From Haematobia irritans (taxonomy: Eukaryota; Arthropoda; Insecta; Diptera; Muscidae), in contig NC_134401.1 in assembly GCF_050003625.1 (NCBI RefSeq), positions 95,272,852 through 95,336,851 on the forward strand: a stretch of 64,000 bases of DNA, written 5' to 3'. Below the pieces are notes generated by a model. That model saw only the letters and a program-made list of their open reading frames with translations, ran no database searches and was not told where the DNA came from. Below, in pieces: positions 1-13,746 of the stretch. Positions within the stretch are counted from its first letter, which is position 1; every line of letters begins with the position of its first letter. A program made the position numbers and the translations under genes.

Positions 1-10
1 ATTTTTTGAG

Positions 11-134
11 GGTGGTCACGAATTATCGTCCTTTGCGCTCTAGGACGCATATTTAAGGAGATATGGCCAAAAAAAGTTTTGCATATAAAAATTTCATTTT
101 TTTAGGTTATGGGTGGATTTTTGAATTTTTTGAG
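11..134 (+). repeat. Representative monomer, subtype A (GCATATTTAAGGAG)
   Basis: A 124-bp unit used here to define subtype A. After the dyad it reads GCATATTTAAGGAGATATGG, usually followed by CCAAAAGAAG (this copy has CCAAAAAAAG). The spacer between T-rich blocks alternates among copies between GGTTTTGGG, GGTTATGGG and GGATTTGGG, and the end between TTTTTGAGGG, TTTTTGATGG and TTTTTGATTG. The unit is rich in A and T runs, a common property of heterochromatic satellites. Confidence 0.9.
27..47. other. Monomer dyad CGTCCT-N9-AGGACG
   Basis: Perfect 6-bp inverted repeat around a 9-base centre, shown here in the first monomer and present in most monomers of the array. Frequent substitutions fall in the centre (CGCTCT, CGCTGT, CGCTTT, TGCTCT), while the arms are kept in most copies. 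It could be a protein-binding dyad or just a stable ancestral sequence; nothing in the window decides this. Confidence 0.6.
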
Positions 135-384
135 GGTGGTCACGAATTATCGCCCTTTTCGCTCTAGGACGCATATTTAAGGAGATATGGCCAAAAGAAG
201 TTTTTCATATAAAAATTTCAATTTTTTTGGGATTTGGGTGGATTTTTCAATTTTTTGATTGTGGTCACAAATTATCGTCCTTTTCGCTCTAGGACGCATA
301 TTTAAGGAGATATGGCCAAAAGAAGTTTTTCATATAAAAATTTAAATTTCTTTAGGTTTTGGGTGGATTTTCCATTTTTTTGAG

Positions 385-508
385 GGTGGTCACGAATTAT
401 CGTCCTTTTCGCTCTAGGACGCTTAGTTTAGGAGATATGGCCAAAATAAGTTTTTCATATAAAAATTTCAATTTTTTTAGGATTTTGATGGATTTTCAAT
501 TTTTTGAT
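385..508 (+). repeat. Representative monomer, subtype B (GCTTAGTTTAGGAG)
   Basis: Subtype B differs from A in the stretch after AGGACG: GCTTAGTTTAGGAG replaces GCATATTTAAGGAG, and the next segment is often CCAAAATAAG rather than CCAAAAGAAG. Both subtypes are interspersed across the window, and recombinant monomers pairing the B stretch with GAAG are common (for example around 551-580). This suggests repeated exchange between two older monomer variants. Confidence 0.85.
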
Positions 509-2880
509 GGTGGTCACGAATTATCGTCCTTTTCCCTCTAGGACGCTTAGTTTAGGAGATATGGCCAAAAGAAGTTTTTCATATAAAAATTTCAATTTTT
601 TTAGGATTTGGGTGGATTTTTCAATTTTTTTATGGTGGTCACGAATTATCGTCCTTTTCGCTCTAGGACGCATATTTAAAGAGATATGGCCAAAAGAAGT
701 TTTTCATATAAAAATTTCAATTTTTTTAGGTTTTGCGTGGATTTTTCAATTTTTTGATGGTGGTCACGAATTATCGTCCTTTTCGCTCTAGGACGCATAT
801 TTAAAGAGATATGGCCAAAAGAAGTTTTTCATATAAAAATTTCAATTTTTTTAAGTTTTGGGTGGATTTTTGAATTTTTTGAGGGTGGTCACGAATTATC
901 GTCCTTTGCTCTCTAGGACGCATATTTAAGGAGATATGGCCAAAAGAAGTTTTTCATATAAAAATTTCAATTTTTTTAGGTTATGGGTGGATTTTTCAAT
1001 TTTTTGATGGTGGTCACGAATTATCGTCCTTGTCGCTCTAGGACGCATATTTAAGGAGAATTATCGCCCTTTTCGCTCTAGGACGCATATTTAAGGAGAT
1101 ATGGCCAAAAGAAGTTTTTCATATAAAAATTTCAATTTTTTTGGGATTTGGGTGGATTTTTCAATTTTTTGATTGTGGTCACAAATTATCGTCCTTTTCG
1201 CTCTAGGGCGCATATTTAAGGAGATATGGCCAAAAGAAGTTTTTCATATAAAAATTTAAATTTCTTTAGGTTTTGGGTGGATTTTTGAATTATTTGAGGG
1301 TGGTCACGAATTATCGTCCTTTTCGCTGTAGGACGCATATTTAAGGAGATATGGCCAAAAGAAGTTTTTCATATAAAAATTTCAATTATTTTAGGTTTTG
1401 GGTGGATTTTTCATTTTTTTTGAGGGTGGTCACGAATTATCGTCCTTTTCGCTCTAGGACGCTTAGTTTAGGAGATATGGCCAAAATAAGTTTTTCATAT
1501 AAAAATTTCAATTTTTTTAGGATTTTGATGGATTTTTCAATTTTTTGATGGTGGTCACGAATTATCGTCCTTTTCCCTCTAGGACGCTTAGTTTGGGAGA
1601 TATGGCCAAAAGAAGTTTTTCATATAAAAATTTCAATTTTTTTAGGATTTGGGTGGATTTTTCAATTTTTTTATGGTGGTCACGAATTATCGTACTTTTC
1701 GCTCTAGGACGCATATTTAAAGAGATATGTCCAAAAGAAGTTTTTCATATAAAAATTTCAATTTTTTTAGGTTTTGGGTGGATTTTTGAATTTTTTGAGG
1801 GTGGTCACGAATTATCGTCCTTTTCGCTCTAGGACGCTTAGTTTAGGAGATATGGCCAAAATAAGTTTTTCATTTAAATTTCTATTTTTTTAGGATTTGG
1901 GTGGATTTTTCAATTTTTTGATGGTAGTCACGAATTATCGTCCTTTTCGCTCTAGGACGCATATTTAAGGAGATATGGCCAAAAGAAGTTTTTCATATAA
2001 AAATTTCATTTTTTTTTAGGTTTTGGGTGGATTTTTGAATTTTTTGAGGGTTGTCACGAATTATCGTCCTTTTCGCTCTAGGACGCATATTTAAGGAGAT
2101 ATGGCCAAAAGAAGTTTTTCATATAAAAATTTAAATTTTTTTAGGTTTTGGGTGGATTTTTGAATTTTTTGAGGGTGGTCACGAATTATCGTCCTTTTCG
2201 CTGTAGGACGCATATTTAAGGAGATATGGCCAAAAGAAGTTTTTCATATAAAAATTTAAATTTTTTTGGGTTTTGGGTGGATTTTTCATATTTTTGAGGG
2301 TGGTCACGAATTATCGTCCTTTTCGCTCGCTTAGTTTAGGAGATATGGCCAAAAGAAGTTTTTCATATAAAAATTTCAATTTTTTTAGGATTTGGGTGGA
2401 TTTTTCAATTTTTTGATGGTGGTCACGAATTATCGTCCTTTTCGCTCTAGGACGCATATTTAAAGAGATATGGCCAAAAGAAGTTTTTCATATAAAAATT
2501 TCAATTTTTTTAGGATTTGGGTGGATTTTTCAATTTTTTTATGGTGGTCACGAATTATCGTCCTTTTCGCTCTAGGACGCATATTTAAAGAGTTATGGCC
2601 AAAAGAAGTTTTTCATATAAAAATTTCAATTTTTTTAAGTTTTGGGTGGATTTTTGAATTTTTTGAGGGTGGTCACGAATTATCGTCCTTTTCGCTCTAG
2701 GACGCATATTTAAGGAGATATGGCCAAAAGAAGTTTTTCATATAAAAATTTAAATTTTTTTAGGATTTGGGTGAATTTTTCAATTTTTTGATGGTGGTCA
2801 CAAATTATCGTCCTTTTCGCTCTAGGACGCATATTTAAGGAGATATGGCCAAAAGAAGTTTTTCATGTAAAAATGTCAAT

Positions 2881-2925
2881 TTTTTTAGGTTTTGGGCGGA
2901 TTTTAGGAGATATGGCCAAAAGAAG
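2881..2925 (+). repeat. Truncated monomer junction
   Basis: The unit runs from TTTTGGGCGGATTTT directly into AGGAGATATGGCC, skipping the GGTGGTCACG-to-dyad portion found in other monomers. Short T-rich microhomology at the join fits slippage or unequal exchange. Confidence 0.7.
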
Positions 2926-5900
2926 TTTTTCATATAAAAATTTAAATTTTTTTTAGGTTTTGGGTGGATTTTTGAATTTTTTGAGGGTGGTCACGAATTA
3001 TCGTCCTTTGCGCTCTAGGACGCATATTTAAGGAGATATGGCCAAAAGAAGTTTTTCATATAAAAATTTCAATTTTTTTAGGATTTGGGTGGATTTTTCA
3101 ATTTTTGGTGGTCACGAATTATCGTCCTTTTCGCTCTAGGACGCTTAGTTTAGGAGATATGGCCAAAAGAAGTTTTTCATATAAAAATTTAAATTTTTTT
3201 TAGGTTATGGGTGGATTTTTGAATTTTTTGAGGGTGGTCACGAATTATCGTCCTTTGCGCTCTAGGAAGCTTAGTTTAGGAGATATGGCCAAAAGAAGTT
3301 TTTCATATAAAAACTTAAATTTTTTTAGGATTTGGGTGGATTTTTCAATTTTTTGATGGTGGTCACAAATTATCGTCCTTTTCGCTCTAGGACGCATATT
3401 TAAGGAGATATGGTCATATGGATGGATTTATCAATTTTTTGATGGTGGTCACGAATTATCGTCCTTTTCGCTGTAGGACGCATATTTAAGGAGATATGGC
3501 CAAAAGAAGTTTTTCATATAAAAATGTCAATTTTTTTAGGTTTTGGGTGGATTTTTGAATTTTTTGATGGTGGTCACGAATTATCGTCCTTTTCGCTGTA
3601 GGACGCATATTTAAGGAGATATGGCCAAAAGAAGTTTTTCATATAAAAATGCCATTTTTTTTAGGTTTTGGGTGGATTTTTGAATTTTTTGAGGGTGGTC
3701 ACGAATTATCGTCCTTTTCACTCTAGGACGCTTAGTTTAGGAGATATGGCCAAAATAAGTTTTTCATATAAAAATTTCATTTTTTTTAGGTTTTGGGTGG
3801 ATTTTTGAATTTTTTGAGGGTGGTCACGAATTATCGTCCTTTTCGCTGTAGGACGCACATTTAAGGAGATATGGCCAAAAGAAGGTTTTCATATAAAAAT
3901 TTAAATTTTTTTAGGTTATGGGTGGATTTTTTAATTTTTTGATGGTGGTCACAAATTATCGTCCTTTTCGCTCTAGGACGCATATTTAAGGAGATATGGC
4001 CAAAAGAAGTTTTTCATATAAAAATTTCATTTCATTTTTAGGTTTTGGGTGGATTTTTCAATTTTTTGATGGTGGTCACGAATTATCGTCCTTTTCGCTC
4101 TAGGACGCATATTTAAGGAGATATGGCCAAAAGAAGTTTTTCATATAAAAATTTCATTTTTTTTGGTTTTGGGTGGATTTTTGAATTTTTTGAGGGTTGT
4201 CACGAATTATCGGCCTTTTCGCTCTAAGACGCATATTTAAGGAGATATGGCCAAAAGAAGTTTTTCATATAAAAATTTAAATTTTTTTAGGTTTTGGGTG
4301 GATTTTTAAATTTTTTGAGGGTGGTCACGAATTATCGTCCTTTTCGCTGTAGGACGCATAGTTAAGGAGATATGGCCAAAAGATGGTTTTCATATAAAAA
4401 TTTAAATTTTTTTAGGTTATGGGTGGATTTTTTAATTTTTTGAGGGTGGTCACGAATTATCGTCCTTTTCGCTCTAGGACGCATATTTAAGGAGATATGG
4501 CCAAAAGAAGTTTTTCATATAAAAATTTCAATTTTTTTAGGTTATGGGTGGATTTTTCAATTTTTTGGGGGTGGTCACGAATTATCGTCCTTTTCGCTCT
4601 AGGACGCATATTTAAGGAGATATGGCCAAAAGAAGTTTTTCATATAAAATTTAAATTTTTTGAGGTTATGGGTGGATTTTTCAATTTTTTGAGGGTGGTC
4701 ACGAATTATCGTCCTTTTCGCTCTAGGACGCATATTTAAGGAGATATGGCCAAAAGAAGTTTTTCATATAAAAATTTAAATTTTTTAGGTTATGGGTGGA
4801 TTTTTCAATTTTTTGAGGGTGGTCACGAATTATCGTCCTTTTCGCTCTAGGACGCATATTTAAGGAGATATGGCCAAAAGAAGTTTTTCATATAAAAATT
4901 TCATTTCATTTTTAGGTTTTGGGTGGATTTTTCAATTTTTTGATGGTGGTCACGAATTATCGTCCGTTCCGCTCTAGGACGCATATTTAAGGAGATATGG
5001 CCAAAATAAGTTTTTCATATAAAAATTTCAATTTTTTTAGGTTTTGGGTGGTTTTTTTCAATTTTTTGAGGGTGGTCACGAATTATCGTCCTTTTCGCTC
5101 TAGGACGCTTAGTTTAGGAGATATGGCCAAAATAAGTTTTTCATATAAAAATTTCAATTTTTTTAGGATTTGGGTGGATTTTTCAATTTTTTGATGGTGG
5201 TCACGAATTATCGTCCTTTTCGCTCTAGGACGCATATTTAAGGAGATATGGCCAAAAGAAGTTTTTCATATAAAAATTTCATTTTTTTAGGTTTTGGGTG
5301 GATTTTTCAATTTTTTGATGGTGGTCACGAATTATCGTCCTTTCCGCTCTAGGACGCATATTTAAGGAGATATGGCCAAAATAAGTTTTTCATATAAAAA
5401 TTTCAATTTTTTTAGGTTGTGGGTGGATTTTTGAATTTTTTGAGGGTGGTCACGAATTATCGTCCTTTTCGCTCTAGGACGCATATTTAAGGAGATATTG
5501 CCAAAAGAAGTTTTTCATATAAAAATTTCAATTTTTTTAGATTTTGGGTGGATTTTTGAATTTTTTGAGGGTGGTCACGAATGATCGTCCTTTGCGCTAT
5601 AGGACGCATATTTAAGGAGATATGGCCAAAAGAAGGTTCTCATATAAAAATTTAAATTTTTTTAGGTTATGGGTGGATTTTTGAATTTTTTGAGGGTGGT
5701 CACGAATTATCGTCCTTTTCGCTCTAGGACGCATATTTAAGGAGATATGGCCAAAAGAAGTTTTTCATATAAAAATTTCATTTTTTTTAGGTTTTGGGTG
5801 GATTTTTGAATTTTTTGAGGGTGGTCACGAATTATCGTCCTTTTCGCTCTAGGACGCATATTTAAGGAGATATTGCCAAAAGAAGTTTTTCATATAAAAA

Positions 5901-8900
5901 TTTCAATTTTTTTAGATTTTGGGTGGATTTTTGAATTTTTTGAGGGTGGTCACGAATGATCGTCCTTTTCGCTCTAGGACGCTTAGTTTAGGAGATATGG
6001 CCAAAAGAAGTTTTTCATATAAAATTTTCAATTTTTTTAGGATTTGGGTGGATTTTTCAATTTTTTGATGGTGGTCACGAATTATCGTCCTTTCCGCTCT
6101 AGGACGTATATTTAAGGAGATATGGCCAAAATAAGTTTTTCATATAAAAATTTCAATTTTTGTAGGTTTTGGGTGGATTTTTGAATTTTTTGAGGGTGGT
6201 CACGAATTATCGTCCTTTTCGCTCTAGGACGCTTAGTTTAGGAGATATGGCCAAAATAAGTTTTTCATATAAAAATTTCAATTTTTTTAGGATGTGGGTG
6301 GATTTTTCAATTTTTTGATGGTGGTCACGAATTATCGGCCTTTTCGCTCTAAGACGCATATTTAAGGAGATATGGCCAAAAGAAGTTTTTCATATAAAAA
6401 TTTCAATTTTTTTGGGATTTGGGTGGATTTTTTAATTTTTTGATTGTGGTCACGAATTATCGTCCTTTTCGCTCTAGGACGCATATTTAAGGAGATATGG
6501 CCAAAAGAAGATTTTCATATAAAAATTTAATTTTTTTTAGGATTTGGGTGAATTTTTCAATTTTTTGATGGTGGTCACAAATTATCGTCCTTTTCGCTCT
6601 AGGACGCATATTTAAGGAGATATGGCCAAAAGAAGTTTTTCATATAAAAATTTCAATTTTTTTTAGGTTTTGGGTGGATTTTTCAATTTTTTGATGGTGG
6701 TCACGAATTATCGTCCTTTTCGCTCTAGGACGCTTAGTTTAGGAGATATGGCCAAAAGAAGTTTTTCATATAAAAATTTCAATTTTTTTAGGATTTGGGT
6801 GGATTTTTCAATTTTTTGATGGTGGTCACAAATTATCGTCCTTTTCGCTCTAGGACGCATATTTAAAGAGATATGGCCAAAAGAAGTTTTTCATATAAAA
6901 ATTTCAATTTTTTTTAGGTTTTGGGTGGATTTTTGAATTTTTTGAGGGTGGTCACGAATTATCGTCCTTTGCACTCCAGGACGCATATTTAAGGAGATAT
7001 GGCAAAAAAAAGTTTTGCATATAAAAATTTAAATTTTTTTAGGTTATGGGTGGATTTTTCAATTTTTTGAGGGTGGTCACGAATTATCGTCCTTTTCGCT
7101 CTAGGACGCATATTTAAGGAGATATGGCCAAAAGAAGTTTTTCATATAAAAATTTCAATTTTTTTAGGATTTGGGTGGATTTTTCAATTTTTTGATGGTG
7201 GTCACAAATTATCGTCCTTTTCGCTCTAGGACGCATATTTAAGGAGATATTGCCAAAATAAATTTTTCATATAAAAATTTCAATTTTTTTAGGTTTTGGG
7301 TGGATTTTTGAATTTTTTGAGGGTGGTCACGAATTATCGTCCTTTTCGCTGTAGGACGCATATTTAAGGAGATATGGCCAAAAGAAGTTTTTCATATAAA
7401 AATGTCAATTTTTTTAGGTTTTGGGTGGATTTTTGAATTTTTTGAGGGTGGTCACGAATTATCGTCCTTTTCGCTCTAGGACGCATATTTAAGGAGATAT
7501 GGCCAAAAGAAGTTTTTCATATAAAAATTTTATTTTTTTTAGGTTATGGGTGGATTTTTAAATTTTTTGAGGGTGGTCACGAATTATCGTCCTTTTCGCT
7601 CTAGGACGCATATTTAAAGAGATATGGCCAAAAGAAGTTTTTCATATAAAAATTTCAAGTTTTTTAGGATTTGGTGGATTTTTCAATTTTTTGATGGTGG
7701 TCACGAATTATCGTCCTTTTCGCTCTAGGACGCATATTTAAAGAGATATGGCCAAAATAAGTTTTTCATATAAAAATTTAAATTTTTTTAAGTTTTGGGT
7801 GGATTTTTGAATTTTTTGAGGGTGGTCACGAATTATCGTCCTTTGCGCTCTAGGACGCATGTTTAAGGAGATATGGCCAAAAGAAGTTTTTCATATAAAA
7901 ATTTCAATTTTTTTAGGATTTGGGTGGATTTTTCAATTTTTTGAGGGTGGTCACAAATTATCGTCCTTTTCGCTCTAGGACGCATATTTAAGGAGATATG
8001 GCCAAAAGAAGTTTTTATATAAAAATTTCAATTTTTTTAGGTTTTGGGTGGATTTTTCAATTTTTTGAGGGTGGTCACGAATTATCGTCCTTTTCGCTCT
8101 AGGACGCATATTTAAGGAGATATGGCCAAAAGAAATTTTTCATATAAAAATTTCAATTTTTTTAGGTTATGGGTGGATTTTTAAATTTTTTGAGGGTGGT
8201 CACGAATTATCGTCCTTTTCGCTCTAGGAAGCTTAGTTTAGGAGATATGGCCAAAAGAAGTTTCTCATATAAAAATTTCAATTTTTTTAGGATTTAGTGG
8301 ATTTTTCAATTTTTTGATGGTGGTCACGAATTATCGTCCTTTTCGCTCTAGGACGCATATTTAAGGAGATATGGCCAAAATAAGTTTTTCATATAAAAAT
8401 TTAAATTTTTTTAGGTTATGGGTGGATTTTTAAATTTTTTGAGGGTGGTCACGAATTATCGTCCTTTTCGCTCTAGGAAGCTTAGTTTAGGAGATATGGC
8501 CAAAAGAAGTTTTTCATATAAAAATTTCAATTTTTTTAGGATTTGGTGGATTTTTCAATTTTTTGATGGTGGTCACGAATTATCGTCCTTTTCGCTCTAG
8601 GACGCATATTTAAAGAGATATGGCCAAAAGAAGTTTTTCATATAAAAATTTAAATTTTTTTAGGTTTTGGGTGGATTTTTGAATTTTTTGAGGGTGGTCA
8701 CGAATTATCGTCCTTTGCGCTCTAGGACGCATGTTTAAGGAGATATGGCCAAAAGAAGTTTTTCATATAAAAATTTCAATTTTTTTTAGGTTTTGGGTGG
8801 ATTTTTCAATTTTTTGATGGTGGTCACGAATTATCGTCCTTTTCGCTGTAGGACGCATATTTAAGGAGATATGGCCAAAAGAAGTTTTTCATATAAAAAT

Positions 8901-10402
8901 GTCAATTTTTTTAGGTTTTGGGTGGATTTTTGAATTTTTTGAGGGTGGTCACGAATTATCGTCCTTTTCGCTCTGGACGCTTAGTTTAGGAGATATGGCC
9001 AAAATAAGTTTTTCATATAAAAATTTCAATTTTTTTAGGTTTTGGGTGGATTTTTGAATTTTTTGAGGGTGGTCACGAATTATCGTCCTTTTCGCTGTAG
9101 GACGCATATTTAAGGAGATATGGCCAAAAGAAGTTTTTCATATAAAAATTTCAATTTTTTTAGGTTTTGGATGGATTTTTTAATTTTTTGAGGGTGGTCA
9201 CGAATTATCGTCCTTTGCGCTCTAGGACGCATGTTTAAGGAGATATGGCCAAAAGAAGTTCTTCATATAAAAATTTAAATTTTTTTAGGTTATGGGTGGA
9301 TTTTTCAATTTTTTGAGGGTGGTCACGAATTATCGTCCTTTTCGCTCTAGGACGCATATTTAAGGAGATATGGCCAAAATAAGTTTTTCATATAAAAATT
9401 TCAATTTTTTTAGGATTTGGGTGGATTTTTCAATTTTTTGAGGGTGGTCACGAATTATCGTCCTTTTCGCTCTAGGACGCATATTTAAGGAGATATGGCC
9501 AAAAGAAGTTTTTCATATAAAAATTTCATTTTTTTTAGGTTATGGGTGGATTTTTGAATTTTTTGAGGGTGGTCACGAATTATCGTCCTTTTCGCTCTAG
9601 GACGCATATTTAAGGAGATATTGCCAAAAGAAGTTTTTCGTATAAAAATTTCAATTTTTTAGGTTTTGGGTGGATTTTTGAATTTTTTGAGGGTGGTCAC
9701 GAATTATCGTCCTTTTCGCTCTAGGACGCATATTTAAGGAGATATTGCCAAAAGAAGTTTTTCATATAAAAATTTCAATTTTTTTAGGTTTTGGGTGGAT
9801 TTTTGAATTTTTTGAGGGTGGTCACGAATTATCGTCCTTTTCGCTCTAGGACGCTTAGTTTAGGAGATATGGCCAAAAGAAGTTTTTCATATAAAATTTT
9901 CAATTTTTTTAGGATTTGGGTGGATTTTTCAATTTTTTGATGGTGGTCACGAATTATCGTCCTTTTCGCGCTAGGACGCATATTTAAGGAGATATGGCCA
10001 AAAGAAGTTTTTCATATAAAAATTTCAATTTTTTTAGGTTTTGGGTGGATTTTTAAATTTTTTGAGGGTGGTCACGAATTATCGTCCTTTTCGCTCTAAG
10101 ACGCATATTTAAATAGATATGTCCAAAAGAAGTTTTTCATATAAAAATTTAAATTTTTTTAGGTTTTGGGTAGATTTTTGAATTTTTTGAGGGTGGTCAC
10201 GAATTATCGTCCTTTTCGCTCTAGGACGCATATTTAAGGAGATATGGCCAAAAGAAGTTTTTCATATAAAAATTTAAATTTTTTTAGGTTTTGGGTGGAT
10301 TTTTCAATTTTTTGAGGGTGGTCACGAATTATCGTCCTTTTCGCTTTAGGACGCTTAGTTTAGGAGATATGGCCAAAATAAGTTTTTCATATAAAAATTT
10401 CA

Positions 10403-10564
10403 AAAAATCCACCCAAAACCTAGGGTGGATTTTTGAATTTTTTGAGGGTGGTCACGAATTATCGTCCTTTTCGCTCTAGGACGCTTAGTTTAGGAGATAT
10501 GGCCAAAATAAGTTTTTCATATAAAAATTTCAAAAAATCCACCCAAAACCTAGGGTGGATTTTT
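10403..10564. repeat. Two foldback monomers in tandem
   Basis: Each of two adjacent monomers contains a perfect 12-bp inverted repeat, AAAAATCCACCC then GGGTGGATTTTT, around an 8-base loop AAAACCTA (10403-10434 and 10533-10564). The left arm and loop are the reverse complement of the monomer's own AGGTTTTGGGTGGATTTTT segment, so a piece of the repeat has been copied in inverted orientation beside itself. This is typical of template switching at a replication fork. Confidence 0.85.
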
Positions 10565-11089
10565 GAATTTTTTGAGGGTGGTCACGAATTATCGTCCTTT
10601 TCGCTCTAGGACGCATATTTAAGGAGATATGGCCAAAATAAGTTTTTCATATAAAAATTTCAATTTTTTTAGGTTTTGGGTGGTTTTTTTCAATTTTTTG
10701 AGGGTGGTCACGAATTATCGTCTTTTTCGCTCTAGGACGCTTAGTTTAGGAGATATGGCCAAAATAAGTTTTTCATATAAAAATTTCAATTTTTTTAGGT
10801 TTTGGGTGGATTTTTCAATTTTTTGAGGGTGGTTCATATAAAAATTTCAATTTTTTTAGGTTTTGGGTGGATTTTTCAATTTTTTGAGGGTGGTCACGAA
10901 TTATCGTCCTTTTCGCATATTTAAATAGATATGGCCAAAAGAAGTTTTTCATATAAAAATTTAAATTTTTTTAGGTTTTGGGTGGATTTTTCAATTTTTT
11001 GAGGGTGGTCACGAATTATCGTCCTTTTCGCTTTAGGACGCTTAGTTTAGGAGATATGGCCAAAATAAGTTTTTCATATAAAAATTTCA

Positions 11090-11121
11090 AAAAATCCACC
11101 CAAAACCTAGGGTGGATTTTT
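11090..11121. repeat. Foldback monomer, copy 3
   Basis: Same 12-bp stem and AAAACCTA loop, in a monomer set that repeats the neighbourhood of 10400-10740, so it was probably spread by block duplication. Confidence 0.8.
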
Positions 11122-13714
11122 GAATTTTTTGAGGGTGGTCACGAATTATCGTCCTTTTCGCTCTAGGACGCATATTTAAGGAGATATGGCCAAAATAAGT
11201 TTTTCATATAAAAATTTCAATTTTTTTAGGTTTTGGGTGGTTTTTTTCAATTTTTTGAGGGTGGTCACGAATTATCGTCTTTTTCGCTCTAGGACGCTTA
11301 GTTTAGGAGATATGGCCAAAATAAGTTTTTCATATAAAAATTTCAATTTTTTTAGGATTTGGGTGGATTTTTGAATTTTTTGATGGTGGTCACGAATTAT
11401 CGTCCTTTTCGCTCTAGGACGCATATTTAAGGAGATATGGCCAAAAGAAGTTTTTCATATAAAAATTTCATTTTTTTAGGTTTTGGGTGGATTTTTGAAT
11501 TTTTTGAGGGTGGTCACGAATTATCGTCCTTTTCGCTGTAGGACGCTTAGTTTAGGAGATATGGGCAAAAGAAGATTTTCATATAAAAATTTCAATTTTT
11601 TTAGGTTTTGGGTGGATTTTTGAATTTTTTGAGGGTGGTCACGAATTATCGTCCTTTTCGCTCTAGGACGCATATTTAAGGAGATATGGCCAAAAGAAGT
11701 TTTTCATATAAAAATTTCATTTTTTTTAGGTTTTGGGTGGATTTTTGAATTTTTTGAGGGTGGTCACGAATTATCGTCCTTTTCGCTCTAGGACGCATAT
11801 TTAAGGAGATATTGCCAAAAGAAGTTTTTCATATAAAAATTTCAATTTTTTTAGGTTTTGGGTGGATTTTTGAATTTTTTGAGGGTGGTCACGAATTATC
11901 GTCCTTTTCGCTCTAGGACGCTTAGTTTAGGAGATATGGCCAAAAGAAGGTTTTCATATAAAATTTTCAATTTTTTTAGGATTTGGGTGGATTTTTCAAT
12001 TTTTTGATGGTGGTCACGAATTATCGTCCTTTTCGCGCTAGGACGCATATTTAAGGAGATATGGCCAAAAGAAGTTTTTCATATAAAAATTTCAATTTTT
12101 TTAGGTTTTGGGTGGATTTTTAAATTTTTTGAGGGTGGTCACGAATTATCGTCCTTTTCGCTCTAAGACGCATATTTAAATAGATATGTCCAAAAGAAGT
12201 TTTTCATATAAAAATTTAAATTTTTTTAGGTTTTGGGTGGATTTTTGAATTTTTTGAGGGTGGTCACGAATTATCGTCCTTTTCGCATATTTAAATAGAT
12301 ATGGCCAAAAAGAAGTTTTTCATATAAAAATTTAAATTTTTTTAGGTTTTGGGTGGATTTTTGAATTTTTTGAGGGTGGTCACGAATTATCGTCCTTTTC
12401 GCTCTAGGACGCATATTTAAGGAGATATGGCCAAAAGAAGTTTTTCATATAAAAATTTCAATTTTTTTAGGATTTGGGTAGATTTTTCAATTTTTTGATG
12501 GTGGTCACAAATTATCGTCCTTTTCGCTCTAGGAAGCATATTTAAGGAGATATGGCCAAAAGAAGTTTTTCATATAAAAATTTCATTTCATTTTTTTTTT
12601 GGTTTTGGGTGGATTTTTGAATTTTTTGAGGGTGGTCACGAATTATCGTCCTTTTCGCTCTAGGACGCTTAGTTTAGGAGATATGGCCAAAAGAAGTTTT
12701 TCATATAAAAATTTCAATTTTTTTAGGTTTTGGGTGGATTTTTCAATTTTTTGAGGGTGGTCACGAATTATCGTCCTTTCCGCTCTAAGACGCATATTTA
12801 AATAGATATGGCCAAAATAAGCTTTTCATATAAAAATTTGAATTTTTTAGGTTTTGGGTGGATTTTTCAATTTTTTGAGGGTGGTCACGAATTATCGTCC
12901 TTTTCGCTCTAAGACGCATATTTAAATAGATATGGCCAAAAGAAGTTTTTCATATAAAAATTTAAATTTTTTTAGGTTTTGGGTGGATTTTTGAATTTTT
13001 TGAGGGTGGTCACGAATTATCGCCCTTTTCGCTCTAGGACGCATATTTAAGGAGATATGGCCAAAAGAAGTTTTTCATATAAAAATTTAAATTTCTTTAG
13101 GTTTTGGGTGGATTTTTCATTTTTTTGAGGGTGGTCACGAATTATCGTCCTTTTCGCTCTAGGACGCTTAGTTTAGGAGATATGGCCAAAATAAGTTTTT
13201 CATATAAAAATTTCAATTTTTTTAGGATTTTGATGGATTTTCAATTTTTTGATGGTGGTCACGAATTATCGTCCTTTTCCCTCTAGGACGCTTAGTTTAG
13301 GAGATATGGCCAAAAGAAGTTTTTCATATAAAAATTTCAATTTTTTTAGGATTTGGGTGGATTTTTCAATTTTTTTATGGTGGTCACGAATTATCGTCCT
13401 TTTCGCTCTAGGACGCATATTTAAAGAGATATGGCCAAAAGAAGTTTTTCATATAAAAATTTCAATTTTTTTAGGTTTTGGGTGGATTTTAGAATTTTTT
13501 GAGGGTGGTCACGAATTATCGTCCTTTTCGCTTTAGGACGCTTAGTTTAGGAGATATGGTCAAAATAAGTTTTTCGTATAAAAATTTAAATTTTTTTAGG
13601 TTTTGGGTGGATTTTTCAATTTTTTGAGGGTGGTCACGAATTATCGTCCTTTTCGCTTTAGGACGCTTAGTTTAGGAGATATGGCCAAAATAAGTTTTTC
13701 ATATAAAAATTTCA

Positions 13715-13746
13715 AAAAATCCACCCAAAACCTAGGGTGGATTTTT
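13715..13746. repeat. Foldback monomer, copy 4
   Basis: Same stem and loop. The following monomer has CGAAATATCG in place of CGAATTATCG near 13767. Confidence 0.8.

Noticed and set aside
51..67. AAGGAG followed by ATG in each monomer, resembling a bacterial ribosome binding site and start
   Set aside because: The spacing is only two bases, the downstream frame is repeat sequence, and the context (satellite plus mariner) is eukaryotic.
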